From positions 1 to 42,745 of the forward strand of contig ABYL01000056.1 in NCBI GenBank assembly GCA_000173575.1: a DNA stretch of 42,745 nucleotides, in the 5' to 3' direction. Each line of letters opens with the position of its first letter. Position 1 is the first letter of the stretch. The position numbers and the translations under genes are program-made. A model generated the notes under the pieces. It had not been told where the DNA came from, searched no databases, and saw nothing but the letters and a program-made list of their open reading frames with translations. Shown piece by piece: positions 1 through 9,792 of the stretch. The DNA is from Burkholderia sp. H160 (GTDB lineage Bacteria > Pseudomonadota > Gammaproteobacteria > Burkholderiales > Burkholderiaceae).

Positions 1-285
1 CGAGCCGAGCCAGGTGCGCGGTTGCGTCTTGTGAATCCGCACCGTACCCACCACCTGTTCGGGCATGCCGGCAATGCAGCTGAGCGCGACGAGCAGCTTC
101 GCGTGACGGTCGATGTCGTCGCGGTCGTCGCCGACGAAGATGCCCTGTTCGACGCAGAACACCGCGCGCCGCAGTGCATACGCTTCGTTGCTTTCCCATG
201 GCAGCGTGGCCCATTTCACGCGGTATTCGGCCGGCGTGAAGGTGAGCGGCAACGCGTCGGATTCGTCGAAGGTTTCGCAGTACAT
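1..285 (-). CDS. GNAT acetyltransferase of the Nit1C cluster, MSMEG_0567-like (partial)
   Basis: My translation of the reverse strand gives an open frame of 95 codons that starts at ATG 285 and runs off the left edge, so only the N-terminal half is visible. It opens MYCETFDESDALPLTFTPAEY and continues with YALRRAVFCVEQGIF and a GTVRIH segment, the pattern of the GNAT-like protein (MSMEG_0567 family) found in Nit1C nitrilase clusters. A GAGG motif lies about 9 nt before the start, and the start is 2 bp after the stop of the radical SAM gene, so the two are co-transcribed. Its acyl acceptor is not known. The family call rests on both sequence and neighbours; the C-terminal part, including the acetyl-CoA loop, cannot be checked here. 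Confidence 0.8.
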   Translation of the reverse strand, partial: MYCETFDESDALPLTFTPAEYRVKWATLPWESNEAYALRRAVFCVEQGIFVGDDRDDIDRHAKLLVALSCIAGMPEQVVGTVRIHKTQPRTWLGS

Positions 286-287
286 GG

Positions 288-1418
288 TTAGGCCTCGTAC
301 GATGCCAGTGACGAGCACGCGCCGCATTTTCCGCAACCTGCCTTGATGTCGGCGGAGCGCATCTTCGCCTCGCGCAGCATCGCACCGAGCGGCGCGAGTA
401 TCGACTTCATGAACTCGGCCGCGGGCGCGGGATGGTCTTCGAGCGGCGTGCCGCTGATCGGTACGAAAGGCACGACGAACGGATACACGCCGATGTCGAT
501 CAACTCGCGCGAGATCGACAGGATCGCCTCCGCCGTATCGCCCAGGCCCGCGAGAATGTAGGTGCTGACCTGCCCTCTGCCGAACACCGCGACAGCCGCC
601 TCGAACGCTTCCATGTAACGCGAGATGGGCACGCTCGCCTTGCCCGGCATCACGCGGGCCCGCACCGCGGGTGTCACCACTTCGAGATGCATACCCAGCG
701 TATCGATGCCGCTCGCCTTCATGCGCTCGAACCAGACGTCGTCGTCGGGCGGCTCGCACTGCGCCTGGATGGGCAGGTCGACCGCCGCCTTGATCGCGAA
801 CGCGCTCTCGCACAGAATTTGCGCGCCGCGATCGGGCGTCGGCGGTGTGCCTGTGGTCAGTACCATGTGTCTGACACCATCGAGCAGGACCGCCGCGCGC
901 GCGACCTCGGCTAGCTGCTCAGGGGTCTTGCGTGCGATCGTGCGACCGGCCGCGAGCGACTGGCCGATCGCGCAGAACTTGCAGGTCTTCTTGCGGCTTT
1001 CGTAGCGGATGCACGTTTGCAGCACCGTCGTGGCGAGTACATCCGTTCCGTGCAGCGTCGCAATGTGCGAATACGGCACGCCGTCGAGCGTTTGCAGCCG
1101 CGTGAAGCGTGGTGCCTGCGGAAAGCTGATGTTGGCGATCGGGATCGTGCCGCGCATCAGCCCGCTTTGACCCTCCGCATCGGGCACGCCCGCGACGAAC
1201 GGCGAATTCCATGCTGAGCTCGTGTGCACCGGCACCATGATCGTCACGCCATCGACAGTCACGGCCTTGTGGTCGGAGGGTCCCGCGCCGCCACGCCTGC
1301 TGGCGGCACCCGCGTTCGGATCGACGAGACGCAGGCCCGCTGACTGCAGCTCCGTACGCAATTCCATCATCTCGCGCGCGCCGCGGGCCTCAGACGACGG
1401 ATTCATGCTGGCATTCAT
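288..1418 (-). CDS. Radical SAM protein of the Nit1C cluster (MSMEG_0568-like)
   Basis: A 376-residue radical SAM protein. The 4Fe-4S/AdoMet cysteines are an unusual CX9CX2C (Cys136, Cys146, Cys149 in [14 protein letters not shown]) rather than the usual CX3CX2C, which is a hallmark of this family. A second Cys group, CGKCGAC, near the C-terminus suggests an auxiliary metal site. I place the start at ATG 1418 because GGAGG lies 5 nt upstream; an ATG at 1430 would place that ribosome site inside the gene. The start overlaps the nitrilase stop by 29 bp, so translation is coupled. In Nit1C clusters this enzyme always accompanies the nitrilase, but its reaction is unknown. Biotin synthase-like and lipoyl synthase-like enzymes are more distant alternatives. 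Confidence 0.88.
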   Translation of the reverse strand: MNASMNPSSEARGAREMMELRTELQSAGLRLVDPNAGAASRRGGAGPSDHKAVTVDGVTIMVPVHTSSAWNSPFVAGVPDAEGQSGLMRGTIPIANISFPQAPRFTRLQTLDGVPYSHIATLHGTDVLATTVLQTCIRYESRKKTCKFCAIGQSLAAGRTIARKTPEQLAEVARAAVLLDGVRHMVLTTGTPPTPDRGAQILCESAFAIKAAVDLPIQAQCEPPDDDVWFERMKASGIDTLGMHLEVVTPAVRARVMPGKASVPISRYMEAFEAAVAVFGRGQVSTYILAGLGDTAEAILSISRELIDIGVYPFVVPFVPISGTPLEDHPAPAAEFMKSILAPLGAMLREAKMRSADIKAGCGKCGACSSLASYEA

Positions 1419-2409
1419 CCTGACCTCCACTCGTGGTTTCGAACCCAGGGTCCGCGCTTGCGGGCGCGAACGTCGTTGACATCGGTGCGACGGGCGTCGC
1501 GGGGCGATCGTTGATGGCGAGACTCAGCAATTCAGGCCGCGCATAGTGGCCGACCGAATCCATCATGCGTTTGCGCTTGGTGATCAGCGACATGTCGAGA
1601 TCGGCGACGACCATCCCTTCGCCTTCGCGCAACGGCTCGGCAAGGTGCTGCCCTTCAGGCGAAACGATGGCCGTCATGCAGCCGCCGCGCAGCGCCTTCT
1701 GCAGCTTCGGGTCGGTCGTCACCGACTCGATTTGCGCCTCGCTGAGCCAGCCCGTCGAGTTGACGACGAAGCAGCCCGCTTCGAGCGCGTGATGGCGGAT
1801 CGTGACCTCGATCTGCTCGGCGAAGATCGGACCGACGAGCGACCCGGGAAACTGGCTGCAATGGATCTCTTCGTGCTGCGTCATCAGCGCATAGCGCGCC
1901 AGCGGGTTGTAGTGCTCCCAGCACGCGAGCGCGCCGACCCGCGCGATGCCCGTGTGCGCAACCTTGAGACCCGCCGCGTCGCCTTGCCCCCAGATCATCC
2001 GTTCATGAAACGTCGGCGTGATCTTGCGGCGCTTGAGCACGAGGCGGCCGTCGACATCGAACACGAGTTGCGTGTTGTACAGGCTGCCATGATCGCGCTC
2101 GTTGACGCCGAGCACGACCACCATTGCGTGACGCCGCGCCCGTTCCGAGACCGCCACGGTGACAGGACCCGGCACGACGACGGCCTGCTCATAGAGCCGC
2201 ATATGATCGGCGCCCGACGCCACGGGCGGACGCACGAAGGAGAAGTACGGGTAGTACGGCACGAACGTCTCGGGAAAGACGATCAATTGCACGCCCTGTT
2301 GCGCCGCTTCGTCGATAGCGGCGCACACCTTGTCGAGCGTGCCGCCGGGACGCTCGAACTCCGGCGCAATCTGCACTGCCGCCGCACGGATGATTCGTTG
2401 CTCGGACAT
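1390..2409 (-). CDS. Nit1-type nitrilase (Sll0784/MSMEG family)
   Basis: A carbon-nitrogen hydrolase of 339 residues, the normal length for a nitrilase. All three catalytic residues are visible: Glu47 in [12 protein letters not shown], Lys129 in [12 protein letters not shown] and Cys163 in [11 protein letters not shown]. Nitrilases hydrolyse R-CN to the carboxylic acid and ammonia in the cytoplasm. The Nit1C cluster has been linked to use of cyanide or nitriles as nitrogen source, so a nitrogen-scavenging role is likely; the true substrate cannot be read from sequence. ATG 2409 is taken as start; a GTG at 2418 is an in-frame alternative and neither has a strong ribosome site. The last about 35 residues are low-complexity and overlap the radical SAM start. 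Confidence 0.92.
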   Translation of the reverse strand: MSEQRIIRAAAVQIAPEFERPGGTLDKVCAAIDEAAQQGVQLIVFPETFVPYYPYFSFVRPPVASGADHMRLYEQAVVVPGPVTVAVSERARRHAMVVVLGVNERDHGSLYNTQLVFDVDGRLVLKRRKITPTFHERMIWGQGDAAGLKVAHTGIARVGALACWEHYNPLARYALMTQHEEIHCSQFPGSLVGPIFAEQIEVTIRHHALEAGCFVVNSTGWLSEAQIESVTTDPKLQKALRGGCMTAIVSPEGQHLAEPLREGEGMVVADLDMSLITKRKRMMDSVGHYARPELLSLAINDRPATPVAPMSTTFAPASADPGFETTSGGQDECQHESVV

Positions 2410-2427
2410 GATCGGCACCCGGCGCGC

Positions 2428-2910
2428 TCAAACGGTCCACGTGTGGATGATCAGCGCGTTCTCCTTGCGATGGAGCAGCTGGAGATCGAGCACATCGAGC
2501 GGATTGATCGGGCGGATGCCTTCGATCAGCGACGCCTCGCCGTGACCGTACAGTGCCTGCAATGCGAAGCGGCACGCGTAGACCTTGCCGCCCTCTGCCA
2601 TGAACTTGACCAGTTGATTGTTGAAATTCAGATGTCCCGGGAACGCTTCGTCGCCGAGTGTCGGGAAGCCGCGTTGCAGGCCCAGCGTCACGCCCGGGCC
2701 GTAAAGCAGCACCGACGTATCGAAGCCCTTGCGCTGCAGGCGCGTCGCCTGCAGCAGATTGACGAAGCCGATCGAACCTTCGAATGCGACTGTATGAAAC
2801 GTCACCAGCGCTTTTTCACCAGGTTCGGCCTTGACGTCGGGAAAGACCTTCTCTTCGTAGTCGACCAGGTAGTCGCCTTTCTGATGCAGAGGTTGATTGA
2901 CGGCAGGCAT
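2428..2910 (-). CDS. MSMEG_0572/Sll0783-family nitrogen-starvation protein
   Basis: A 160-residue protein of the family that heads Nit1C clusters, annotated elsewhere as a nitrogen-starvation response protein. The middle part ([17 protein letters not shown], then a [21 protein letters not shown] segment split by a Cys) resembles DsrE/DsrF-like folds, where a single Cys can carry sulfur. That resemblance is by eye only. The start ATG 2910 has GGAGA about 5 nt upstream; the TTG at 2922 would overlap that site and is rejected. It is the first gene of the visible operon, with the nitrilase starting 18 bp after its stop. The divergent MocR gene and a repeated 12-bp motif lie upstream. Biochemical function unknown. 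Confidence 0.85.
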   Translation of the reverse strand: MPAVNQPLHQKGDYLVDYEEKVFPDVKAEPGEKALVTFHTVAFEGSIGFVNLLQATRLQRKGFDTSVLLYGPGVTLGLQRGFPTLGDEAFPGHLNFNNQLVKFMAEGGKVYACRFALQALYGHGEASLIEGIRPINPLDVLDLQLLHRKENALIIHTWTV

Positions 2911-3010
2911 TTCGCTCTCCAATAAGTCGCGTCATTGATCGGATTGCTCAACCGGGAATCACCGGATGGCGAATCACTTATTGCAACGCGTATGCCAATT
3001 TCCGGCCCGG

Positions 3011-3022
3011 TTCATGCAATCA
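3011..3022 (+). repeat. Operator motif copy 1 (TTCATnCAATCA)
   Basis: TTCATGCAATCA. It differs at one position from the copy at 3191 and lies 180 bp from it in the same orientation. Confidence 0.5.
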
Positions 3023-3190
3023 ACTTCCAATCAATCAAAACAGGATGGTTCGAGCGAGCCGGAAAATTTCCTGGTGAGCCTTGTACAGCGGCCTTTCCGG
3101 ACTTTTTCCGTGCGTGGCCACGCACCGTCTTTGGGCAGTGAACAGGCATTCTTCGCGTTTGCGTGGTGCGCAATACCCCGGAAGCGGGCA

Positions 3191-3229
3191 TTCATCCAAT
3201 CAATGCGATCAGGTCTCTGATTGAATGAA
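3191..3229. repeat. Operator motif copies 2 and 3 as an inverted pair
   Basis: TTCATCCAATCA at 3191-3202 faces TGATTGAATGAA at 3218-3229; eleven of twelve positions pair. The 15-nt spacer gives a centre-to-centre distance of 27 bp, between two and three helical turns. The pair sits about 77 bp before the MocR start codon. Confidence 0.55.
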
Positions 3230-3305
3230 AGCCGATTATTTTTTTGACGAACCCTGTGCTACTTTTGAATAAGGCAATCAGGCATCCGTATTGGGAATAA
3301 CTGGC

Positions 3306-4697
3306 ATGGACAGTCTCACGCACCACTGGCTCAAGCGGCTGACGGAAAGCCGAAAACCGGCGTATCTCGTGATACCGGATCTGATCGAAGAGGATCTGGC
3401 CAGCGGACGTTTGCGTCCCCGCGACCGGTTGCCCGGCTTGCGCGATCTTGCCGGTGCATTGGATCTGAACTACACCACCATCGCGCGTGCCTATGCAGAG
3501 GCGCGCAAGCGTGGCCTGCTCGATGCGCGCGCGGGCAGCGGCACCTTCGTGCGTGGACGCACGCAGACCTTGCCGCTGGCCGGTGGAAGCAGCGTCGAGA
3601 TGTCGATGAACATGCCCCCCGAGCCGCCCGAGCTTGCGGCACGGCTGCGGGAATCGTCGGCGAGTCTGCTCGCGCATACCGATCCTTATCGGTTGCTGCG
3701 CTACCAGGATTTCGGCGGAACGTCCGACGATCGCGCAGCGGGCCGCGCGTGGCTCAAGCAACGCCTACCCGATTGCGAAGAAGGCACGGTGCTGGTGTGT
3801 CCCGGTATTCACAGCGCGCTCGTCGCGCTCGTGTCGCAGCTCGCACGACCGGGCGAGACGATCTGCCTCGATACCCTCGCCTATCCGGGCATCAAGGCGA
3901 TCGCATCGCAACTGGGCGTGCGCCTGCAGCCACTGCCGCGCGACGATGAAGGTCCCCTGCCGCATGCATTCGAAGCGCTCTGCAAGAGCGAAAAGCCGGG
4001 CGCGTTCTACTGCAACCCTACGCTGCAGAACCCCAGCACCCTCACGCTCCCGTTACAGCGGCGAGAGGCGCTTGCGGACGTCGCGCTGCGCTACAGCGTC
4101 CCGATCATCGAAGACGATGCATATGGGTGGCTGCCATCGAACAAGCCTGTAGCACTGGCCACGCTGGCGCCTGAACTGACGTGGTACGTAACGGGATTTT
4201 CGAAAACGCTGGGTGCAGGCTTGCGTGTCGCTTATCTGCGCGCGCCCACTGCGCGGCAGACACAACGCGTGGCGGGCGCGTTGCGTGCCACGACCGTGAT
4301 GCCAAGTCCTTTCACCGTGATGCTGGCAACGCAATGGGTCAATGACGGTACCGCGCATGAAATGCTCGACGCGATCCGGGAGGAAGCCAATGCACGCCAG
4401 GCGATCGCGGCCCAGGAACTGACCGACTGGCACTACGACGCGCACGACGACGGCTTCCACATATGGCTGCCCATTCCGCCGCATTGCGACTGGAACGCGC
4501 CGGAACTCGCACTGCAATTGCGCAACCAGGGCGTAGGCGCGGTGGGAGGCTCGGCTTTCTCGACGGACGGCAATCCGCCGAATGCAATCCGGCTCTGTCT
4601 CGGCGGCCCGCAAGACAGGGACGATTGTCGCTACGCACTTCAATGCGTAGCAGAGACATTGAACGATCCGCACCATCTGCACATTCCGATGATGTGA
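3306..4697 (+). CDS. MocR-family regulator (GntR helix-turn-helix fused to aminotransferase fold)
   Basis: A 463-residue MocR protein. Residues about 20-85 form the GntR winged helix (DLIEEDLASGRLRPRDRLPG, then a DLAGALDLNYTTIARAYAEA recognition region). The rest is a fold-type I PLP domain with EDDAYG at 269-274 and the PLP lysine Lys300 in TGFSKTLGAGLR. In such regulators the PLP domain senses an amine, amino acid or PLP and usually does not catalyse. ATG 3306 is chosen over the in-frame TTG at 3291; the ribosome site is weak. It is divergent from the Nit1C genes and probably controls them through the repeated motif between them. It ends 83 bp from the convergent livF gene. The effector is unknown. 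Confidence 0.9.
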   Translation: MDSLTHHWLKRLTESRKPAYLVIPDLIEEDLASGRLRPRDRLPGLRDLAGALDLNYTTIARAYAEARKRGLLDARAGSGTFVRGRTQTLPLAGGSSVEMSMNMPPEPPELAARLRESSASLLAHTDPYRLLRYQDFGGTSDDRAAGRAWLKQRLPDCEEGTVLVCPGIHSALVALVSQLARPGETICLDTLAYPGIKAIASQLGVRLQPLPRDDEGPLPHAFEALCKSEKPGAFYCNPTLQNPSTLTLPLQRREALADVALRYSVPIIEDDAYGWLPSNKPVALATLAPELTWYVTGFSKTLGAGLRVAYLRAPTARQTQRVAGALRATTVMPSPFTVMLATQWVNDGTAHEMLDAIREEANARQAIAAQELTDWHYDAHDDGFHIWLPIPPHCDWNAPELALQLRNQGVGAVGGSAFSTDGNPPNAIRLCLGGPQDRDDCRYALQCVAETLNDPHHLHIPMM

Positions 4698-4780
4698 GGC
4701 TATTTGATGCATCCAGGCGATTCGGACGGTCGCCCAACATCCAGCGCGCACGTTGGGTCGGACCTCCAGCACAGTTCCAT

Positions 4781-5577
<797 letters not shown>

Positions 5578-5581
<4 letters not shown>

Positions 5582-6471
5582 GCGGCCGCCGTTTCGTTGC
5601 GGCCGCTCGCCGCGCCGACCGTGCCGACCTGACGATGTCCAAGGTAGGCCTCGATCACGGCCGGATCGTCGCGCACCTCGGCCGGCAACCCGGACGCGAT
5701 CTTGCGGCCGTCTTCGAGCACGAGCACGCGATCGGAAAGCTGCATCACGAGGTCGAGCTTGTGTTCGATCAACAGGATAGTGAGCCCGTCGCGCTTCAGT
5801 TCGAGAATCAGTTCGAGCATCTCGGCGGTTTCGGACTCGTTCATACCGGCGGTCGGCTCGTCGAGCAGAAGAATGCGCGGACGCAACGCGAGCGCGCGCG
5901 CAATCTCGACGCGCCGGCGGTTCGCATAGGACAGGCTGTGCGCCGGCTGGTCGAGACGCGGCGTGAGCCGCGTGCCGAAGCGCGCCAAGAGCGCTGTCAC
6001 TTCGTCGCGCAGCGCGGCGTCTTCGCGGCGTACCGATGCGGGTCCGACCAGCGCACGACACACTTCCGCGAACGCCCCGACCACGGGCCAACCGCGGCGC
6101 GTCATCTCGAGCCGCGCATGCGCGCCGATCAGCACGTTATCGAGCACGCTCAGATTACCGAACACCCGTCCATGCTGGAACGTGCGCGCGACGCCGCGCG
6201 CGGCAAGCTGCTCGGGCGCCATGCCGGTCACGTCTTCGCCGGCGAACTTCACCAGGCCGGAATCCGGCGTGTCGATGCCGGTCAGCAGATTGAACAGCGT
6301 CGACTTGCCGGCGCCGTTCGGACCGATCACGCTCACGCATTCGCCGTGCCTAACCGACAAATTCACCTCGTCGACGGCCACCAGACCGCCGAAACGGCGC
6401 GTGACGCGCCGCACGTCGAACAGGATGTCAGTGGTGCGTGGCAAAGAATATGTCATGGTCGTCTCCGTCAT
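5578..6471 (-). CDS. livG: HAAT-type ABC transporter ATP-binding protein LivG
   Basis: A 297-residue ATPase with Walker [10 protein letters not shown] (about 50-58), signature-region [15 protein letters not shown] and Walker [12 protein letters not shown]. LSYaNRRR in place of LSGGQ is normal for LivG. ATG 6471 overlaps the permease stop as ATGA and the 3' end overlaps livF as ATGA, so all these proteins are made by coupled translation. A second ATG at 6456 is possible. Its extended C-terminus (about 30 residues rich in Gly and Ala) is not unusual. It pairs with LivF to drive import across the inner membrane. Confidence 0.92.
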
Positions 6472-8291
6472 ACCGATCCGAACAGGCCTTGTGGCCGGAA
6501 GCGCACCAGCAGCAGCAAGATCACGCCGTAGATCAGCATCCGGTAGTCGGCGGCAAAACGAAACAGCTCGGGCAGGCTGATCAACGCGAGCGCACCGGCC
6601 AGCGCGCCGATCACGCTGCCGAGACCGCCGAGAATCACCATCGTCAGCGCGAGAATCGACACTTGCGAGTCGAAGGTCTGATAGTTGATGTAGCTGTACA
6701 GATGCGCCGCGATGCCTCCGCCGATACCGGCCGCGAGACCGCCGCAGGCAAAGGCGATCGCCTTGTAGCGGTTGGGCCGGATGCCATAGGCGCGCGCCGC
6801 CACGTCGTCTTCGCGGATCGCGCGCCAGGTGCGGCCCAGGTGCGAGTGCAGGAGCCGCACCTGCAGAAGTGCGAGCAGCACGAGCACCGCGAGCGTGAAC
6901 CAGTAGACGGCGCGCACGCCCGTCAACTGCCAACCGAACAGCGACAGCGGGGCAATGCCCGTAATGCCGACCGGCCCGCGCGTGAGGCTGTCCCAGTTCA
7001 GCACCACGAGGCCGATGATTTCACCGATCCCGAGCGTCGCAATCGACACGTAGTGTCCACGCAGCCTGAACGACGGATAGACCAGCACCGTGCCGATCGC
7101 CGCGGTGATGAGGCCGGCAAGTGGAATCGTCAGCGCCGGCGACCAGGCCAGATTGATCGACAGCAGCGCCGACGCGTATGCGCCGATCAGCAGCAGTGCC
7201 GCATGGCCCAGCGAAATCTGCCCGACCGTGCCCGCGACGAGCGTCAGGCTCAGTGCGAGCAGCCCATAGATCCAGCCATTGGTCAGCGTCTGCAGCACGT
7301 AGGACGATGGAACGACGAGCGGCAGCACGAACGCAAGGGCCACCACCGCCGCAATCGTGCGGCGCGGAATCCGCAGCGCGCGGCGATTCGAGAGGAAAGT
7401 GCCGGTCAGCGGCTCGGGCGGCAACCGGCGGCTCGCGCTGAAGAGTCCATTGGGCCGCCACACGAGAAACAACAGCAACAGCACGAACGCGAACAGATCG
7501 CGATAGCTGGTACCGAACAGCGCCACCCCGTAGCTCTCGACGAGACCGAGCAGCAGGCTGCCGGCGATCGCGCCCGGCACGTTCCCCAGACCGCCGATCA
7601 GCAAGGCGACGACGCCCTTCAACGTTGCCTGAAAGCCCATCGCCGGATCGATGCTGTTGTAGTACATGCCGACCAGCAAGCCGCTCAGACCGCCGAGTCC
7701 GCAGGCAATCGCGAACACGGCCTGATTCACGGCATTCACATTGACACCCATCTGCTGCGCGGCATCGCGATCCTGGGCGGTCGCGCGTACTGCCCAGCCG
7801 AGTCGCGTGAAGCGCAGGAACACGTAAAGCACGCCCGCCGCGCCGACGCCAATGACCGCGATCAGCAGATCGAGCGAGCCGATCGTGGCTCCGCCGATCG
7901 ACAGCGTCCACTCCGGCAGCGTACTCGGCACCGGACGCGGGTCGGGTCCGAACACGATCTGCGCGAGCTGGTCGAGCACGAAACTGATGCCGATGGTGGC
8001 GAGCAGCGGCGCGATCCGGGCCGCGCCCTGCAACGGCCTCAGACCGATCCGCTCGATCAGGATGCCGAGCAGCGCGCAGCCCGCGACAGTCGCGACGAGC
8101 GCCACGGGCAGCGGCAAGCCGAGCCGCGTCAGACATAGCCAGCCGATGAAGCCGCCGACCATATACACCGAGCCGTGAGCGAAATTGATCAGATGCGATA
8201 CGCCGAAGATCAGCGCGAGGCCGACCGCGAGCAGCGCATAGATATTGCCGACGATCACTCCATTGATCGTGTAGTCGAACCAGGCAGTCAT
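6468..8291 (-). CDS. Fused LivH-LivM permease of HAAT importer
   Basis: A 607-residue membrane protein that joins the two permeases normally made as separate LivH and LivM chains. Residues about 1-290 match LivH ([20 protein letters not shown], then a [15 protein letters not shown] loop). From about 310 the sequence matches LivM ([30 protein letters not shown] as the ATPase-coupling loop, [13 protein letters not shown]). The charged linker between them ([20 protein letters not shown]) is cytoplasmic by the positive-inside rule. The start ATG 8291 overlaps the SBP stop as ATGA. Fusions of this type are known in proteobacteria. It forms the whole membrane channel, so stoichiometry is fixed at one to one. 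Confidence 0.93.
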   Translation of the reverse strand: MTAWFDYTINGVIVGNIYALLAVGLALIFGVSHLINFAHGSVYMVGGFIGWLCLTRLGLPLPVALVATVAGCALLGILIERIGLRPLQGAARIAPLLATIGISFVLDQLAQIVFGPDPRPVPSTLPEWTLSIGGATIGSLDLLIAVIGVGAAGVLYVFLRFTRLGWAVRATAQDRDAAQQMGVNVNAVNQAVFAIACGLGGLSGLLVGMYYNSIDPAMGFQATLKGVVALLIGGLGNVPGAIAGSLLLGLVESYGVALFGTSYRDLFAFVLLLLFLVWRPNGLFSASRRLPPEPLTGTFLSNRRALRIPRRTIAAVVALAFVLPLVVPSSYVLQTLTNGWIYGLLALSLTLVAGTVGQISLGHAALLLIGAYASALLSINLAWSPALTIPLAGLITAAIGTVLVYPSFRLRGHYVSIATLGIGEIIGLVVLNWDSLTRGPVGITGIAPLSLFGWQLTGVRAVYWFTLAVLVLLALLQVRLLHSHLGRTWRAIREDDVAARAYGIRPNRYKAIAFACGGLAAGIGGGIAAHLYSYINYQTFDSQVSILALTMVILGGLGSVIGALAGALALISLPELFRFAADYRMLIYGVILLLLVRFRPQGLFGSV

Positions 8292-9466
8292 GGCGCGTGC
8301 ACGGCGCTCGCGCCGTCCCACAGCGCGAACTTGCCGTCCTTCACCACGAGATCGAGATTCTTCGCGCCTGCGACGCGGCGCGTCTGCGGATCGAACTTGA
8401 ACTTGCCGAAAATCACGCTCGGCACGTCGTTGATTTTTGCAAAGCCGTCATGCACGGCCGCTCGATCCGCGCCGTAGCGACGGATCACTTCGCTGGCCAG
8501 AATCATGGCGTCGTACGCGCGGGCGGCGAAGGTGTCCGGATCGGAGCCATATTTGGCGCGATAGCGCTGCACGAAGCTTTGCACCTCGGGACGCGGATCG
8601 CCGGGGAAGAAGTTCGATTCGGTGTAGACGCCGTTCACCGCGGGCCCGCCGAGATCGAGGAATTTCGGTGAATAGACGGAGCCGACCGCCGCGATCGGAG
8701 CACGCACTCCGGCGGCTCGCGCCTGGCGAACGATCTGGGCGCCGTCCGAATAGTAGGAGATCAGCACGATCGAATCGGGTTCTTCGCTGCGCACGCGTGT
8801 GAGCGTCGCGCGAAAGTCCTTCTCGTTCGGTTGATACGCTTCGGCCGCGACAACCTGTGCTCCGTCCGCCGTCGCAGCCTTCGCGAAGATGTCCTTGCTG
8901 GTACGTCCCCAGTCCGTGTTCAGATAAAGCACGGCGATCTTCTTGAAGCCGAGTCCTTTCGTCACGTAGTGCGCGAGCATCGGCTGTTCTTCGGCCTGGC
9001 TGATCGCCGTGCTCCACATATAGTCGCCGCCCTTCGTGAAGTCGGGATGCGAATTGGTGAAACCGAATTGCACGAGACCCGCGCGCTGATACACAGGCGA
9101 CGCGGCCATCGACGCACCGCTCGACAGATCCCCCAGTTCCAGCAGGATGCGTTTGTCGTCGGCGAACTTCTGTGCGATGGCTACGGCCTGACGCGGATCG
9201 CTGCGGCTGTCCTCGAAGTCATAGCTGAGCGGATGGCCGTTGATCCCGCCATTGCCGTTGATCTGTTCGAGCGCGAGATCGAAGCCACGCTTCCATTGCT
9301 CGCCGTATTGCGCATCCTGGCCGCTCAGCGGTCCGGTCACGCCGACCCAGTACGGATCGGCCGCGTGTGCCGCAGGCATCATGGCGCCAGTTGCAATCAC
9401 GAGCGCGCCGGCCAGTTGAAGCAGCGTGCGGGCCGCACTGCGCTTGTTGTTCCACAGAATCGACAT
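8288..9466 (-). CDS. Periplasmic amino-acid-type binding protein of HAAT importer (LivJ-like)
   Basis: A 392-residue type I periplasmic binding protein. Residues 1-35 are a Sec signal peptide with positive start, hydrophobic core and an AHA-A cleavage site. The mature part begins [20 protein letters not shown], typical of the LivJ/AmiC group. It heads the minus-strand operon and overlaps the permease gene by 4 bp. A near copy lies at 13587, roughly two-thirds identical by eye. Both keep the segment [12 protein letters not shown], suggesting similar ligands. Since the divergent operon encodes flavin oxidation and sulfur genes follow, an amino-acid-like or organosulfur ligand is plausible; this is inference. 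Confidence 0.9.
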   Translation of the reverse strand: MSILWNNKRSAARTLLQLAGALVIATGAMMPAAHAADPYWVGVTGPLSGQDAQYGEQWKRGFDLALEQINGNGGINGHPLSYDFEDSRSDPRQAVAIAQKFADDKRILLELGDLSSGASMAASPVYQRAGLVQFGFTNSHPDFTKGGDYMWSTAISQAEEQPMLAHYVTKGLGFKKIAVLYLNTDWGRTSKDIFAKAATADGAQVVAAEAYQPNEKDFRATLTRVRSEEPDSIVLISYYSDGAQIVRQARAAGVRAPIAAVGSVYSPKFLDLGGPAVNGVYTESNFFPGDPRPEVQSFVQRYRAKYGSDPDTFAARAYDAMILASEVIRRYGADRAAVHDGFAKINDVPSVIFGKFKFDPQTRRVAGAKNLDLVVKDGKFALWDGASAVHAP

Positions 9467-9792
9467 ACGGGTCTCACGCTATCGAATAGAGTGAGGCCAT
9501 GTAACCATCCGCGCGGACGTGGGCCAACGAAGATACGTGTCTAAGCTTATTCCAGTACATCCAAAAAGCTTGTGAAGACGAATGCCGAGGCACTTTTCGA
9601 GAGCGCGCTCGACAGACTCGTCTACTCAGAAAACCCCTTATTTCAAGCGCTTCTGCGCGTTTCGAGATCATTGCGACTCGACCGACGCGGAGCGCGCACG
9701 CAGCCGCGCACCGTCGCTTTTGTCAATTGCATAGCGGAATTTATTATAAGAATTGCGCATTCAAGGGCTCCTAAAATGCACCCATCACATGG
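9467..9792. promoter_or_regulatory. Divergent promoter region, HAAT operon and LysR operon
   Basis: This 326-bp gap carries no supported gene. The part next to the LysR gene is AT-rich, unlike its surroundings, and contains a good sigma-70 promoter (separate entry). The AT-rich stretch around 9725-9762 has repeated AATTGC/GAATTGCG words that could form the LysR recognition site, as these regulators often bind in the divergent gap. The precise site cannot be fixed by eye. Confidence 0.5.
9720..9747 (+). promoter_or_regulatory. Predicted sigma-70 promoter for the LysR operon
   Basis: The -35 box TTGTCA at 9720-9725 and the -10 box TATTAT at 9742-9747 are separated by 16 bp. Each differs from consensus by one base. 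The gene start follows 45-57 bp downstream. Confidence 0.5.

Larger units (their letters stand above)
2911..3305. promoter_or_regulatory. Divergent control region between Nit1C genes and MocR gene
   Basis: This 395-bp gap has no convincing gene. It is AT-richer than its surroundings and holds three copies of TTCATnCAATCA: 3011-3022 and 3191-3202 in direct orientation, and 3218-3229 inverted. The last two form an inverted repeat with one mismatch around a 15-nt spacer. A shorter CCAATCAAT occurs at 3027 and 3196. MocR-type regulators commonly bind repeated sites beside their own genes, so these are the best operator candidates for both directions. Binding is inferred; the repeats are seen directly. 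Confidence 0.6.

Noticed and set aside
1546-2925. Long plus-strand frame of 459 residues over the nitrilase and its neighbour
   Set aside because: It is antisense to two clear genes, rich in Arg/His/Asp as expected from a GC-rich shadow frame, and matches no family.
4698-4780. Short inverted repeats between the MocR gene and livF as terminator
   Set aside because: The stems (CCCAAC/GTTGGG, GGCGA/TCGCC) are only 5-6 bp and lack a T-run.
6438-8138. Plus-strand frame of 566 residues
   Set aside because: Antisense to the fused permease; highly charged composition (Gln/Arg/Glu) is the mirror of a hydrophobic gene, not a protein.
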